The notes under the pieces were generated by a model that did not search any database, had not been told where the DNA came from, and was given only the letters and a program-made list of their open reading frames with translations. The translations under genes were made by a program, and so were the position numbers. A stretch of DNA of 64,000 bases from UBA6183 sp943372215 (GTDB lineage Bacteria; Bacteroidota; Bacteroidia; UKL13-3), in assembly GCA_943372215.1 (NCBI GenBank), contig CALRXU020000008.1:62001-126000 (forward strand), in the 5' to 3' direction. The first letter of the stretch is position 1. The number at the start of each line of letters is the position of its first letter. Of the stretch, positions 44,394 through 52,925 are shown piece after piece.

Positions 44394-46007
44394 ATGAAGA
44401 ACCTCGGTTTTAAAACACTTGCTATTGGAGCTCTCCTTTCCACTCAGGTGCAATCACAATCATTGTCAGAAGGGCTTAGGGCCCTTGATTTTGAAAAATA
44501 TGAAAGTGCACGCAATACTTTCTTAAGCTTAACAACTGCTGAACCAACCAACGCGAATAACTGGTATTACCTTGGTCAGGCGTACCTAAATTTGTATAAA
44601 GAAGATTCAGCCAAATGGGCCTATGAAAAAGGAACCACCATCGCCCCAACCAACGCATCAAATTTTATTGGCTTAGGTGAGTTATTAATGGCTGAGAATA
44701 AAAAAGCAGAAGCGAATCAATATTTTGCCAAAGCACTCGCTTTTAGTAAAGGAAGAGATGGCATGGTAAAAGATGCGAAGGCACTACGTATGGTAGCTTC
44801 GGCATTAATATCTACAGATAACAAATCAACTGATGAAGCATTGACTCATATTAAAAATGCACTGAGCATTGCTCCTAAAGATTATGATGTATTGATTACT
44901 GCTGGTGACGTGTACCTTGAATTAAATAATGGCGGAGAATCCGCTTCTCAATACGAGCGTGCAGAAGCTGTTGACCCTAAAAATGCCAAAGCTTATACCC
45001 GTGTGGCAGCTATTTGGCTTCGTGTTAAAAATGCAGAACAAACCTTTACTGATTTGAATAAAGCTTTGGAAATCGACCCCAACTATGCTCCTGCTCTTAA
45101 GCTCATGAGTGAGCTTTATTATAAATCAAAAAAGTACGAAAAAGCCAAACAATACTATACCAAATACCTTGAAAACTCTGAGCCAAGTTTAGCCAACCAA
45201 AAGCGCTTTGCAAAAATTCTATTTAATGCTAAAGAATATGAAGATGCATTGCCTCAAATCCTTAATGTGATTAAATTAGAAGACAGCGATATTTATTTAC
45301 ACCGCCTAGCTGGTTACAGTTATTATGAGGTTGGTGATGCCAAAAAAGATACCATGATGTTTAAAGCGGGTGTGGTATCCCTGGAAAAATTTATGGCACA
45401 GGTTGACCCAGCTAAAATTTTACCAAGTGATTATGAGTATTTAGGCAAATTATACAGCCGTATTGCTGGTAAAGATTCTCTTGCCTCAGTAAACATTCAA
45501 AAAGCAATAGAATTAGCACCCGAAAAAACTGAGCTTGTGCGCGAAGCAGGCATGATATTTAATAAACTTAAACGCTTTGATCAATCGGTGATGTACTTTG
45601 AAATGTACATCGCCAAAACCTCAAAAGTTACCTTGGTTGATTATCAGTTGCTAGGATTGGCTGCCTATTATGGTAAAAAATACAGCAAATCAGACAGTGC
45701 CTTTGCTAAAATATTAGAACTAAAACCTGACTATGCTGATGGGTATTTTTGGCGTGGTGTAAATAATGCGGCACTTGACCCTGACTTTAAAACACCAATA
45801 GTTAAAGAATTTCTTGAGAAGTACTTAAGCACTGCTGAAGCTGACCCCGTTAAAAACAAAAGAAACTTGATTACGGCTTACAATACTATGGGTCAATACT
45901 ATATCCAAAAAGAAGATAATGCCAACGCTAAATTGTTTTTCCAAAAAACATTGGCGCTAGACCCAGAAAACAAACTGGCCAAAGAAGTGGTGAAACAAAT
46001 CAAATAA
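44394..46007 (+). CDS. exported TPR-repeat protein
   Basis: The 537-residue protein has a signal peptide (1-21, ending VQSQ) and then about a dozen tetratricopeptide-type helical repeats through to the C-terminus, for example NWYYLGQAYLNLYKEDSAKWAYEKGTTIAP and AKLFFQKTLALDPENKLAKEV. TPR proteins act as periplasmic scaffolds; the partner is unknown. It is the last gene of the block starting with exbB, ending in a terminator. Confidence 0.88.
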   Translation: MKNLGFKTLAIGALLSTQVQSQSLSEGLRALDFEKYESARNTFLSLTTAEPTNANNWYYLGQAYLNLYKEDSAKWAYEKGTTIAPTNASNFIGLGELLMAENKKAEANQYFAKALAFSKGRDGMVKDAKALRMVASALISTDNKSTDEALTHIKNALSIAPKDYDVLITAGDVYLELNNGGESASQYERAEAVDPKNAKAYTRVAAIWLRVKNAEQTFTDLNKALEIDPNYAPALKLMSELYYKSKKYEKAKQYYTKYLENSEPSLANQKRFAKILFNAKEYEDALPQILNVIKLEDSDIYLHRLAGYSYYEVGDAKKDTMMFKAGVVSLEKFMAQVDPAKILPSDYEYLGKLYSRIAGKDSLASVNIQKAIELAPEKTELVREAGMIFNKLKRFDQSVMYFEMYIAKTSKVTLVDYQLLGLAAYYGKKYSKSDSAFAKILELKPDYADGYFWRGVNNAALDPDFKTPIVKEFLEKYLSTAEADPVKNKRNLITAYNTMGQYYIQKEDNANAKLFFQKTLALDPENKLAKEVVKQIK

Positions 46008-46011
46008 TATA

Positions 46012-46043
46012 AAAAAAAGCCTCCGATTTCGGAGGCTTTTTTT
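46012..46043. terminator. bidirectional terminator hairpin
   Basis: AAAAGCCTCCGA pairs with TCGGAGGCTTTT around a short T loop, with A and T runs on both sides. It separates the TPR gene from the convergent Hpt gene. Confidence 0.9.
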
Positions 46044-46392
46044 ATAAGTTATTCATTACTTTTTCAACTTCTATTAACACCTTACTAAGGTGCTGTTTTA
46101 ACTGATTAATAAGTTCCGGTAGTTCTTCTTCATTTTCCTTATGTTTACCGATGTACTCAATTCTGATGACCAAATCCGCTAATGTATTTTCTGCCAACAT
46201 TTGTATTGGGGCTTTTATTTTATGTGCGGCACTGCTCATATCCGATAATGTACCATCCTGGTAATGTCTTTCTATATTATCAATTTCCTCCTGAGCAGTG
46301 GTTAAAAACATTCCAAGTAGTTCCTTCACAAATGCCGTATCTCCACCAGCGATGGTATTTAAGTATGACAAATCTACGTTTACTTGGTGCAT
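46042..46392 (-). CDS. histidine phosphotransfer (Hpt) domain protein
   Basis: The 116-residue single-domain protein has the Hpt four-helix pattern and the phospho-acceptor H57 in AAHKIKAPIQMLA. It relays phosphate between a hybrid kinase and a response regulator. No kinase or regulator gene is next to it, so it works with partners encoded elsewhere. It is divergent from the NlpC/P60 gene. Confidence 0.88.
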   Translation of the reverse strand: MHQVNVDLSYLNTIAGGDTAFVKELLGMFLTTAQEEIDNIERHYQDGTLSDMSSAAHKIKAPIQMLAENTLADLVIRIEYIGKHKENEEELPELINQLKQHLSKVLIEVEKVMNNL

Positions 46393-46446
46393 AATGCTAT
46401 ATTTGCTACAAACTTACAATTTTAAACAGCAATTCTCACTGATATA

Positions 46447-47184
46447 ATGAATGGTATTTGTAATTTAGCCATAATTCCAATTCGTAAACAACCTTCAAGT
46501 GCAAGTGAAATGGTATCTCAATTGCTTTTTGGAGACACCTATAAAGTTATTAATCAACAAGATAATTGGATTGAAATTGTTACTGATGCTGACCACTATA
46601 GTGGCTTTATCAATGATAAACAACATTTAGGTTTCAATTTAAACACCCAACATTGGCTGGTAAATACACAGTATCCATTTCTTAACTTGCAATTGGATAA
46701 TGGTTACCTATTGGCCCCGGCAGGCTGCTTAATTCCCCATGAATCAACATTTCAAATCAATACCGATTCATACCATTATGCTACAGATCTGAGCAAATAC
46801 AACCAATCTGACATAGCAATGGTTGCTAAGCAATATTTGCATACACCCTATTTATGGGGAGGTAAAACAGCATTTGGCATTGACTGCAGCGGGCTTACCC
46901 AAATGGTATTTAAACAGTGCGGAATACAGCTCCCAAGAGATGCCTATCAACAAGCCGAAAAAGGCGAAACAGTGGCATTTGTAGAAGAAACCAGACCAGG
47001 GGATTTGGCTTTTTTTGATAACTCAGAAGGACGCATTACCCACGTAGGTATTATGCTGGAAAACCAACAAATTATTCATGCCTCGGGAAAAGTAAGGATT
47101 GACTTGTTGGATCACTATGGCATACTAAATCAAGAAGATAAAAATTACTCACACCAACTGCGTATCATAAAAAGATTCTTTTAA
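46447..47184 (+). CDS. NlpC/P60-family cell-wall endopeptidase with SH3-like domain
   Basis: The 245-residue protein has an N-terminal SH3-like region (residues about 5-60, QLLFGDTYKVINQQDNWIEIVT), a linker, and a C-terminal C40 peptidase domain: catalytic C147 in FGIDCSGLTQMVF, H199 in RITHVGIML and H211 in HASGK. It cleaves peptide stems of peptidoglycan. No signal peptide is obvious at the N-terminus, as in other Bacteroidota members of this type. TATATTTG at 46398-46405 is a perfect minus-7 match for this gene. Confidence 0.9.
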   Translation: MNGICNLAIIPIRKQPSSASEMVSQLLFGDTYKVINQQDNWIEIVTDADHYSGFINDKQHLGFNLNTQHWLVNTQYPFLNLQLDNGYLLAPAGCLIPHESTFQINTDSYHYATDLSKYNQSDIAMVAKQYLHTPYLWGGKTAFGIDCSGLTQMVFKQCGIQLPRDAYQQAEKGETVAFVEETRPGDLAFFDNSEGRITHVGIMLENQQIIHASGKVRIDLLDHYGILNQEDKNYSHQLRIIKRFF

Positions 47185-47234
47185 AACAACCCACTACTTA
47201 AAACGTTTAACTTTATAAATTTACATAACAAACT

Positions 47235-47708
47235 ATGGCACTAACAATTGGCGATAAAGCCCCATCATTCAAACTTTTTAGCTCCGACAAAAAAGAAGTA
47301 GCATTGGAAGACTTTAAAGGTAAAAATTTAATTATACACTTCTTTCCATTAGCATTTACAGGTGTTTGCACTGCACAACTTTGTACCGTTCGCGATGGAA
47401 TAAGCCTATATAAAAATGACAATGCGGATGTAGTTGCTATTTCTATTGACACCTTGTTTTCTTTAGCTAAGTTTAAGGAAGAACAAAACCTTCAATTTGA
47501 CGTACTAAGTGATTTTAACCGTGAAGCCATTAAGGCATATGGGGTGGTTCATGAAGTTTTTCCGGCATTTGGCATGAAAGAAGTAGCCAAACGTGCTGCT
47601 TTTTTAGTGGATAAAGAAGGCATCATCCGTTACAGTCAAGTGCTTGAATCACCAGGCGATATGCCTGATTTTGCTGCATTAAATGCTGCATTGGCCAACT
47701 TAAATTAA
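47235..47708 (+). CDS. thioredoxin-type peroxiredoxin (BCP/AhpE-like)
   Basis: The 157-residue cytoplasmic protein reduces peroxides. The active-site motif PLAFTGVC places the peroxidatic Cys at residue 45, and a second Cys at residue 50 has the i+5 spacing of the resolving Cys in BCP-type enzymes. The rest follows the AhpC/TSA fold (VVAISIDTLFSLAKFKEEQNLQFDVLSDF). trxB, a likely reducing partner, lies 400 bases downstream beyond tRNA-Arg. Confidence 0.9.
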   Translation: MALTIGDKAPSFKLFSSDKKEVALEDFKGKNLIIHFFPLAFTGVCTAQLCTVRDGISLYKNDNADVVAISIDTLFSLAKFKEEQNLQFDVLSDFNREAIKAYGVVHEVFPAFGMKEVAKRAAFLVDKEGIIRYSQVLESPGDMPDFAALNAALANLN

Positions 47709-47726
47709 TTTTTTTACGCTACAATC

Positions 47727-47756
47727 TTGTTTAATAAAGGATAGCACTTATATTTG
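47727..47756 (+). promoter_or_regulatory. promoter of tRNA-Arg
   Basis: TTG at 47727-47729, a 19-base spacer and TATATTTG at 47749-47756 fit the Bacteroidota consensus TTG-N19-TAnnTTTG exactly, ending 16 bases before the tRNA. It serves as an internal reference for promoters in this genome. Confidence 0.75.
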
Positions 47757-47772
47757 CACTCCTCAAAACAAC

Positions 47773-47846
47773 GGTTTCGTAGCTTAACTGAATAGAGCAT
47801 CTGACTACGGATCAGAAGGTTACAGGTTTGAATCCTGTCGAGACCA
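47773..47846 (+). tRNA. tRNA-Arg (anticodon ACG)
   Basis: A 74-base cloverleaf can be drawn. The acceptor stem GGTTTCG pairs with CGAGACC (one G-T), the D arm begins GCTT, the anticodon stem TCTGA/TCAGA holds the loop CTACGGA with anticodon ACG, and the T stem ACAGG/CCTGT has loop TTTGAAT. The discriminator base is A and no CCA is encoded. The anticodon ACG would be read as ICG after deamination of A34. Confidence 0.95.
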
Positions 47847-47856
47847 CTGCCAATCC

Positions 47857-47889
47857 TAAAACCTCTTGCACATGCAAGAGGTTTTTTTG
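47857..47889 (+). terminator. terminator of tRNA-Arg
   Basis: AAACCTCTTGCA and TGCAAGAGGTTT form a perfect 12-base stem with a 2-base centre, followed by a T run. Confidence 0.88.
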
Positions 47890-48074
47890 TTCATACCTGA
47901 CTCGCTTTTCTAATTATCCCTATGTGTAGCAACAATTCCTTATATAATTAATCTAATAATAACGTATTCTTATAACACACTTAACGGTATCCTTATTGTG
48001 AGTAATTGTTCTAAAATGATTGCATAAATAAATTTAGTTTTACCCTTTTAAATATCAATTTAACAACGATTAAT

Positions 48075-49034
48075 ATGACAACAAATAATATGGAGCATTT
48101 GGAATGTTTGATTATTGGAAGCGGACCTGCTGGTTATACTGCTGCTATTTACGCTGCACGCGCTGACATGAAACCTGTGGTTTATGCTGGTATGCAACCA
48201 GGCGGGCAACTTACCATTACTACAGACGTAGAAAATTACCCCGGATACCCTGATGGCATTATGGGGCCTGAAATGATGGAGAACTTCCGCAAACAGGCCG
48301 AACGCTTAGGTACGGATGTACGCTATGGCATGATTACTTCTGTAGATTTTAGCGGCAAACCACCCTACAAAGTTGTGGTTGATGAACAAAAAGAAATATT
48401 AGCAGAAACTGTTATTATCTCCACAGGAGCATCTGCCAAATGGCTGGGTATTCCAAGCGAGGAAAAATTAAATGGCAAAGGGGTATCAGCTTGTGCGGTA
48501 TGCGATGGCTTTTTCTTTAGAGGAAAAGATGTAGCTATTGTTGGTGCTGGCGACACTGCCTGTGAAGAGGCCAGCTATTTGGCTAAAATCTGCGCAAAAG
48601 TGTATATGATTGTGCGTAGAGATGAGTTTCGTGCCTCAAAAGCCATGCAACACCGCGTACAAAACACACCGAATATCGAAATATTGTTTAATAGTGAAAC
48701 AGACGAAATCCTTGGCGAACAAAAAGTAGAGGGTGTTCGGGTTAAAAACAATAAAACAGGCGAAACAAGAGAAATTGCCATACAAGGATTTTTTGTTGCC
48801 ATCGGACACCAACCCAATACTGAAATTTTCAAGCCATATATAGATATGGACGAAACTGGTTACATCAAAACCATTCCTGGTTCAAGTAGAACCAATGTAG
48901 AAGCTGTTTTTGCTTGTGGTGATGCACAGGATAAAATTTACCGCCAGGCAGTAACCGCTGCTGGAACTGGTTGCATGGCAGCACTTGATGCTGAACGCTA
49001 TCTAGGAGCTAAACATGCACCCGCTCATGCATAA
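48075..49034 (+). CDS. trxB: thioredoxin reductase
   Basis: The 319-residue flavoprotein has the FAD motif GSGPAGYTAAIYAARA near residue 15, the redox pair C140-A-V-C143 in SACAVCDGFFF, the NADPH motif GAGDTACEEASYL and the C-terminal FAD segment FACGDAQDKIYRQAVTAAGTGCMAAL. It reduces thioredoxin or a related redoxin with NADPH. The active site reads CAVC rather than the commoner CATC. Two further genes follow in the same operon. Confidence 0.95.
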   Translation: MTTNNMEHLECLIIGSGPAGYTAAIYAARADMKPVVYAGMQPGGQLTITTDVENYPGYPDGIMGPEMMENFRKQAERLGTDVRYGMITSVDFSGKPPYKVVVDEQKEILAETVIISTGASAKWLGIPSEEKLNGKGVSACAVCDGFFFRGKDVAIVGAGDTACEEASYLAKICAKVYMIVRRDEFRASKAMQHRVQNTPNIEILFNSETDEILGEQKVEGVRVKNNKTGETREIAIQGFFVAIGHQPNTEIFKPYIDMDETGYIKTIPGSSRTNVEAVFACGDAQDKIYRQAVTAAGTGCMAALDAERYLGAKHAPAHA

Positions 49035-49884
49035 ACTTAGTTTGCTGCTTTTTATCCTACTTTCTCTTGGTGGTAAAACGCTTTTGGGGCAAGGCAATTG
49101 CTGTACGTTAAGCTTAGAGCATAGAAATGCTATGCTGGCTTCAAATACTGGATTTGTGCAAGCCCATATGGAGCCTGTTGCTTTCACGTTAGCTGACCCA
49201 ATCGGTAAAATGATAGACATGACCACCAATGATGGGGTTCCTGCTTCAGCCTATTTTATTCCATCTAAAACCAAAAGCAATAAATACATTATTATTTTCC
49301 ATGAATGGTGGGGGTTAAACGACCACATTAAAAAAGAAGCAGAACACATTTATAACAAGTTTAAGCAGGTTAATGTAATTGCTGTTGATTTGTATGACGG
49401 TAAGATTGGTACCACAAGAGAAACAGCCTCTAAGCTAATGGTAGAAGCTGATGAAAAACGCATTACCAATATTATTAACGCAGCATTTGATTATGCAGGC
49501 AAGGATGCAATAGTAGCTACTTATGGTTGGTGTTTTGGAGGTGCGTATAGCTTAAAAACAGCAATTAATCATGCAAATCAAGTTAAAGCATGTGTGATGT
49601 ATTATGGAATGCCAGAATTAGATACCGAAAAACTGAAACAACTAAAATGTGATGTACTAGGTGTTTTTGGCACAAACGATAAATTTATTGATACGGCTTT
49701 AGTAAAGCAATTTGCAACAAAAATGCAAGAGGCAAACAAACAGCTTACCGTTTACAATTATGCTGCCGACCATGCATTTGCTAATCCAAGCAATCCAGGG
49801 TTTAATGAAGATGCTTCTAAAGATGCCTTTAATAAAGCCACCAAGTATATCAGAAAACGTTTAGGTGTAAAACTGAAAAAATAA
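49027..49884 (+). CDS. exported dienelactone hydrolase-family protein
   Basis: From the ATG at 49027 the protein has 285 residues; an ATG at 49015 would add four. Residues 1-22 look like a signal peptide (ending LLGQ). The alpha/beta-hydrolase core contains FHEWWGLNDHI, the nucleophile Cys in GWCFGGAYSL (residue 169), Asp in FGTNDKFID (218) and His in AADHAFA (249), the Cys-Asp-His triad of dienelactone hydrolases. The true substrate is unknown. Its start overlaps the end of trxB by 8 bases. Confidence 0.88.
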   Translation: MHKLSLLLFILLSLGGKTLLGQGNCCTLSLEHRNAMLASNTGFVQAHMEPVAFTLADPIGKMIDMTTNDGVPASAYFIPSKTKSNKYIIIFHEWWGLNDHIKKEAEHIYNKFKQVNVIAVDLYDGKIGTTRETASKLMVEADEKRITNIINAAFDYAGKDAIVATYGWCFGGAYSLKTAINHANQVKACVMYYGMPELDTEKLKQLKCDVLGVFGTNDKFIDTALVKQFATKMQEANKQLTVYNYAADHAFANPSNPGFNEDASKDAFNKATKYIRKRLGVKLKK

Positions 49885-49885
49885 T

Positions 49886-50245
49886 ATGAATTGGAATAAA
49901 CTCACACAAATAGAACAATTGGTTGATATTGATGTAAAATCGCATGAATTCCCGGTGTTGCTGTTTAAACACAGCACCACTTGTAGCATTAGTGCCGCTG
50001 CGTTAAACCGATTAGAGCGCAATTGGAATGAAACGGAAATGGAAGGTATTCAACCTTACTACTTAGATTTATTGGCAAATCGCACCACTTCTAATGCTAT
50101 TGCTGATCATTATGAAATAGAACACCAATCGCCACAGGTATTGGTGATTAAAAAAGGGGAATGCATCTATAACGAATCTCACATGGGCATTGATTATAAA
50201 AGCATACTTGACGTTATGCGCAAAGCAACTAAACCAACAGCATAA
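49886..50245 (+). CDS. ytxJ: YtxJ-like bacillithiol-system redox protein
   Basis: The 119-residue thioredoxin-fold protein has the motif FKHSTTCSISAAALNRLERNW with a single active-site Cys near residue 33, as in YtxJ, the predicted monothiol bacilliredoxin. ESHMGIDYKSIL at the C-terminus fits the family. It begins 2 bases after the hydrolase gene stop, in an operon with trxB, which supports a thiol-redox role and hints that this organism uses bacillithiol. Confidence 0.85.
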   Translation: MNWNKLTQIEQLVDIDVKSHEFPVLLFKHSTTCSISAAALNRLERNWNETEMEGIQPYYLDLLANRTTSNAIADHYEIEHQSPQVLVIKKGECIYNESHMGIDYKSILDVMRKATKPTA

Positions 50246-50262
50246 TACTAAAACAATACTTT

Positions 50263-50303
50263 AACAAATCCCCCGAAACAAGCATGTTTCGGGGGATTTG
50301 TTT
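50263..50303 (+). terminator. terminator of the trxB operon
   Basis: A very long stem (AACAAATCCCCCGAAAC and its complement) with a short loop is followed by TTTTT. Confidence 0.92.
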
Positions 50304-50397
50304 TTAATCACACACCCGCCTTTAGTAACTGTGTATTCACATTTTTCAGCCTTTGGCACAAATTTTAGCTAATTAGTCAGGCAATAAAAATTGCTTG

Positions 50398-50430
50398 AAA
50401 TTGCGAGATTCTTCTTGAATCTCGCAATTT
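50398..50430. repeat. hairpin copy 1 upstream of the Fic gene
   Basis: A perfect 14-base inverted repeat, AAATTGCGAGATTC (50398-50411) and its complement (50417-50430), surrounds the 5-base loop TTCTT. A near-identical hairpin follows the Fic gene at 51776-51800. The right arm overlaps the minus-33 element and spacer of the candidate Fic promoter. Confidence 0.85.
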
Positions 50431-50443
50431 TTACCTATTTTTG
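50415..50443 (+). promoter_or_regulatory. candidate Fic gene promoter
   Basis: TTG at 50415-50417 and a perfect TATTTTTG (TAnnTTTG) at 50436-50443 are 18 bases apart. Transcription would begin near 50450, about 15 bases before the ATG. The minus-33 element lies inside the hairpin. Confidence 0.55.
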
Positions 50444-50464
50444 GTATTGAAAATTATTTCCGAT

Positions 50465-51775
50465 ATGTTAGAGAATGCTCCTAAAACCGAATCCAACAAT
50501 GCCATCATCAAACTGATGATTGAATTGATGCATTCAGGTAAATTAAAATCAGTGCAAGATGATTATTTATACTGGGATACTGCAAAATATAAGGCCAAAA
50601 GCAAAGGTATTTCAGCTCCCACTTTTTGGAGTGTAATAAAACTGCATAGACGAATTAATTCAAAACAGGTGCAGTTTGGAAACTATCAATTTAATTATTT
50701 GATAACAGATTATATCCAAAAATCACTTCACCAATTTGATTTGCACATTGGTGGAACATTGGGCAGTAGCACAGGAATTGCAGAAACCGATAAAAACAAA
50801 TACATTATCAGTTCAATCATGGAGGAGGCCATTTCCAGCAGCCAAATGGAGGGAGCAAACACCACGCGCAAACAGGCCAAGGATATGATTCAAAAAGAAT
50901 TAAAACCTAAAACGGTATCTGAGCAAATGATTATGAATAACTATGTTACTATGCGGTATATTGTTCAGCATAAACATAATCCATTAACACCTGAAAGTTT
51001 ATTGCATATTCATAGCTTGGTTACTAAAAATACATTAATCAAAAAAGAGGAAGAAGGAGTGTTTAGAAAAAACAATAATATTTATGTTGTGGATCATGTT
51101 AATAGTGAAATTGTGCATACCCCACCGAATAAATCGGAACTAAAAGCTTTAATCAAAGACTTATGTGCATTTTTTAATGAAGACGAAAAAGACTTTATCC
51201 ATCCCATCATCAAAGGCATCATCATCCATTTTATGATTGCCTGGATTCACCCTTTTACAGACGGAAATGGTAGAACTGCCAGGGCATTGTTTTATTGGTA
51301 CATGCTAAAAAAAGGGTATTGGCTAACTGAATATTTATCTATCTCTAGGATTATTAAAGGTTCAAAAACACAATATGAAAAAGCATATCTATATACAGAA
51401 ATTGATGAAAAGGACTTGACCTATTTTATTACTTATCATGTAAAAACAATGGATAAAGCATATGCTGCTTTAAAAGAATATATAGGCCACAAACAAAATG
51501 AAGTTGTACAAGCAGCCCGTTTTATGAAAATACCAAAGGTGAATGAACGGATGGCACAATTGTTAAAAGTTATCTATGAAGATCCTGATCGGGTATTTAA
51601 CAGCAAAGAAATAGAAAAACGTTTTAACGTATCCAATTTTACGGCTCGCGCTGATTTAAAACAATTGGTTAAATTGGGTTTTTTAGAGGTTATCCAGGTA
51701 AATAAAATAAAGCAACACTTTGTTAAATCAAGTAAATTCGATAGCAAAATGCAGCAATTAAAAATGAGTAAATAA
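50465..51775 (+). CDS. Fic-domain AMP transferase with N-terminal inhibitory helix and C-terminal winged helix
   Basis: The protein has 436 residues from the ATG at 50465, which fits the promoter at 50415-50443; an in-frame TTG at 50441 falls inside that promoter. Residues about 120-135 contain SSQMEG, the SxxxEG inhibitory motif with E129 of class II Fic proteins. The Fic motif HPFTDGNGR (H262) lies in the core. Residues about 345-430 (NSKEIEKRFNVSNFTARADLKQLVKLGFLEVI) form a winged helix, so it may bind DNA. Fic proteins transfer AMP to target hydroxyls. It is a stand-alone gene bracketed by copies of one hairpin. Confidence 0.92.
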   Translation: MLENAPKTESNNAIIKLMIELMHSGKLKSVQDDYLYWDTAKYKAKSKGISAPTFWSVIKLHRRINSKQVQFGNYQFNYLITDYIQKSLHQFDLHIGGTLGSSTGIAETDKNKYIISSIMEEAISSSQMEGANTTRKQAKDMIQKELKPKTVSEQMIMNNYVTMRYIVQHKHNPLTPESLLHIHSLVTKNTLIKKEEEGVFRKNNNIYVVDHVNSEIVHTPPNKSELKALIKDLCAFFNEDEKDFIHPIIKGIIIHFMIAWIHPFTDGNGRTARALFYWYMLKKGYWLTEYLSISRIIKGSKTQYEKAYLYTEIDEKDLTYFITYHVKTMDKAYAALKEYIGHKQNEVVQAARFMKIPKVNERMAQLLKVIYEDPDRVFNSKEIEKRFNVSNFTARADLKQLVKLGFLEVIQVNKIKQHFVKSSKFDSKMQQLKMSK

Positions 51776-51800
51776 TGCGAGATTTTGCTAGAATCTCGCA
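51776..51800. repeat. hairpin copy 2 downstream of the Fic gene
   Basis: TGCGAGATT (51776-51784) and its complement (51792-51800) enclose TTGCTAG, starting one base after the Fic stop codon. Both arms match those of copy 1 at 50398-50430, and the base context AATTT follows in both. Confidence 0.8.
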
Positions 51801-51842
51801 ATTTATAGTCATTTGCTGTTTTATAAAAAGGCCATAAAACAC

Positions 51843-51880
51843 AAAACACCCGTAACGGAAATGCTACGGGTGTTTGTTAT
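51843..51880. terminator. bidirectional terminator between Fic gene and recA
   Basis: AAAACACCCGTA pairs with TACGGGTGTTT around a loop of 10 bases, with T-rich flank on the plus strand and TTTTGT on the minus strand. Confidence 0.8.
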
Positions 51881-51893
51881 TTAATAACAGAGA

Positions 51894-52925
51894 TTACTCT
51901 CCTCCTAATTCAACTTTTCCGGTGTAAGCTCCTTCAAATGCTTTAGCTTTTATTTTAGCTTCTATTTCATCAGCCAATTCAGGGTTATCTAAAAATAATT
52001 GCTTTACGGCTTCACGACCTTGCCCCAACTTGGTTTCACCATAACTAAACCACGAGCCACTCTTTTTCACAATTTCCATATCACTGCCTAAGTCAACTAT
52101 TTCCCCTACTTTAGAAATACCTTCACCATAAATAATATCAAACTCTACCGTGCGGAAAGGAGGGGCTACTTTATTTTTAACCACTTTCACCTTGGTGCGG
52201 TTTCCAATAATATCATTGCCCTCTTTTAACTGGCCTATTCTGCGAATATCTAAACGCACTGATGCATAAAATTTAAGGGCATTACCGCCAGTAGTGGTTT
52301 CAGGATTACCAAACATCACCCCTATTTTTTCGCGCAATTGGTTAATAAAAATACAGATACAGCCTGTTTTGTTAATTGTGCCTGTAAGTTTACGTAAGGC
52401 TTGGCTCATTAAACGTGCCTGTAAACCCATTTTACTATCGCCCATATCGCCTTCTATTTCTGCTTTAGGCACTAACGCGGCCACCGAATCAATTACAATA
52501 ATGTCAATCGCTCCTGAGCGAATTAATGCATCCGCAATTTCCAACGCCTGCTCTCCATCATCAGGTTGGGATACCAATAGGTTATCTACATCAATACCCA
52601 ATTTTTGCGCATAGCCTTTGTCAAATGCATGTTCTGCATCAATAAAAGCAGCCATACCACCACGCTTTTGCACTTGTGCAATGGCATGTTGTGCCAAGGT
52701 AGTTTTACCTGAAGATTCAGGACCATAAATTTCAATAATACGTCCCGTAGGAAAGCCACCTATTCCTAAAGCAATATCCAACCCTAATGAGCCAGTAGAA
52801 ATAGCATCTACTCCTTCAACCGTTCCACCATCTAACTTCATGATGGTTCCTTTGCCATACGTTTTTTCCAACTTATCAATTGTAAGTTGAAGCGCTTTTA
52901 ATTTTTCTTTATTATCTGTAGTCAT
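51894..52925 (-). CDS. recA: recombinase RecA
   Basis: The protein has 343 residues from the ATG at 52923-52925 (MTTDNKEKLKAL); an open upstream extension to 53021 is not part of the family. The P-loop GPESSGKTTLA lies near residue 66, followed by IDAEHAFD, the Walker B region IDIIVIDSVAALVP, and FINQLREKIGVMFGNPETTTGGNALKFYAS, which is the L2/DNA-binding region. It forms filaments on single-stranded DNA for recombination and triggers self-cleavage of LexA-like repressors. A candidate SOS box lies upstream at 53074-53088. Confidence 0.98.
   Translation of the reverse strand: MTTDNKEKLKALQLTIDKLEKTYGKGTIMKLDGGTVEGVDAISTGSLGLDIALGIGGFPTGRIIEIYGPESSGKTTLAQHAIAQVQKRGGMAAFIDAEHAFDKGYAQKLGIDVDNLLVSQPDDGEQALEIADALIRSGAIDIIVIDSVAALVPKAEIEGDMGDSKMGLQARLMSQALRKLTGTINKTGCICIFINQLREKIGVMFGNPETTTGGNALKFYASVRLDIRRIGQLKEGNDIIGNRTKVKVVKNKVAPPFRTVEFDIIYGEGISKVGEIVDLGSDMEIVKKSGSWFSYGETKLGQGREAVKQLFLDNPELADEIEAKIKAKAFEGAYTGKVELGGE

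Noticed and set aside
50263..50303. Hairpin after ytxJ as part of the Fic-flanking repeat pair
   Set aside because: Its arms are unrelated to the TGCGAGATT hairpins and it has the T run of an ordinary terminator.
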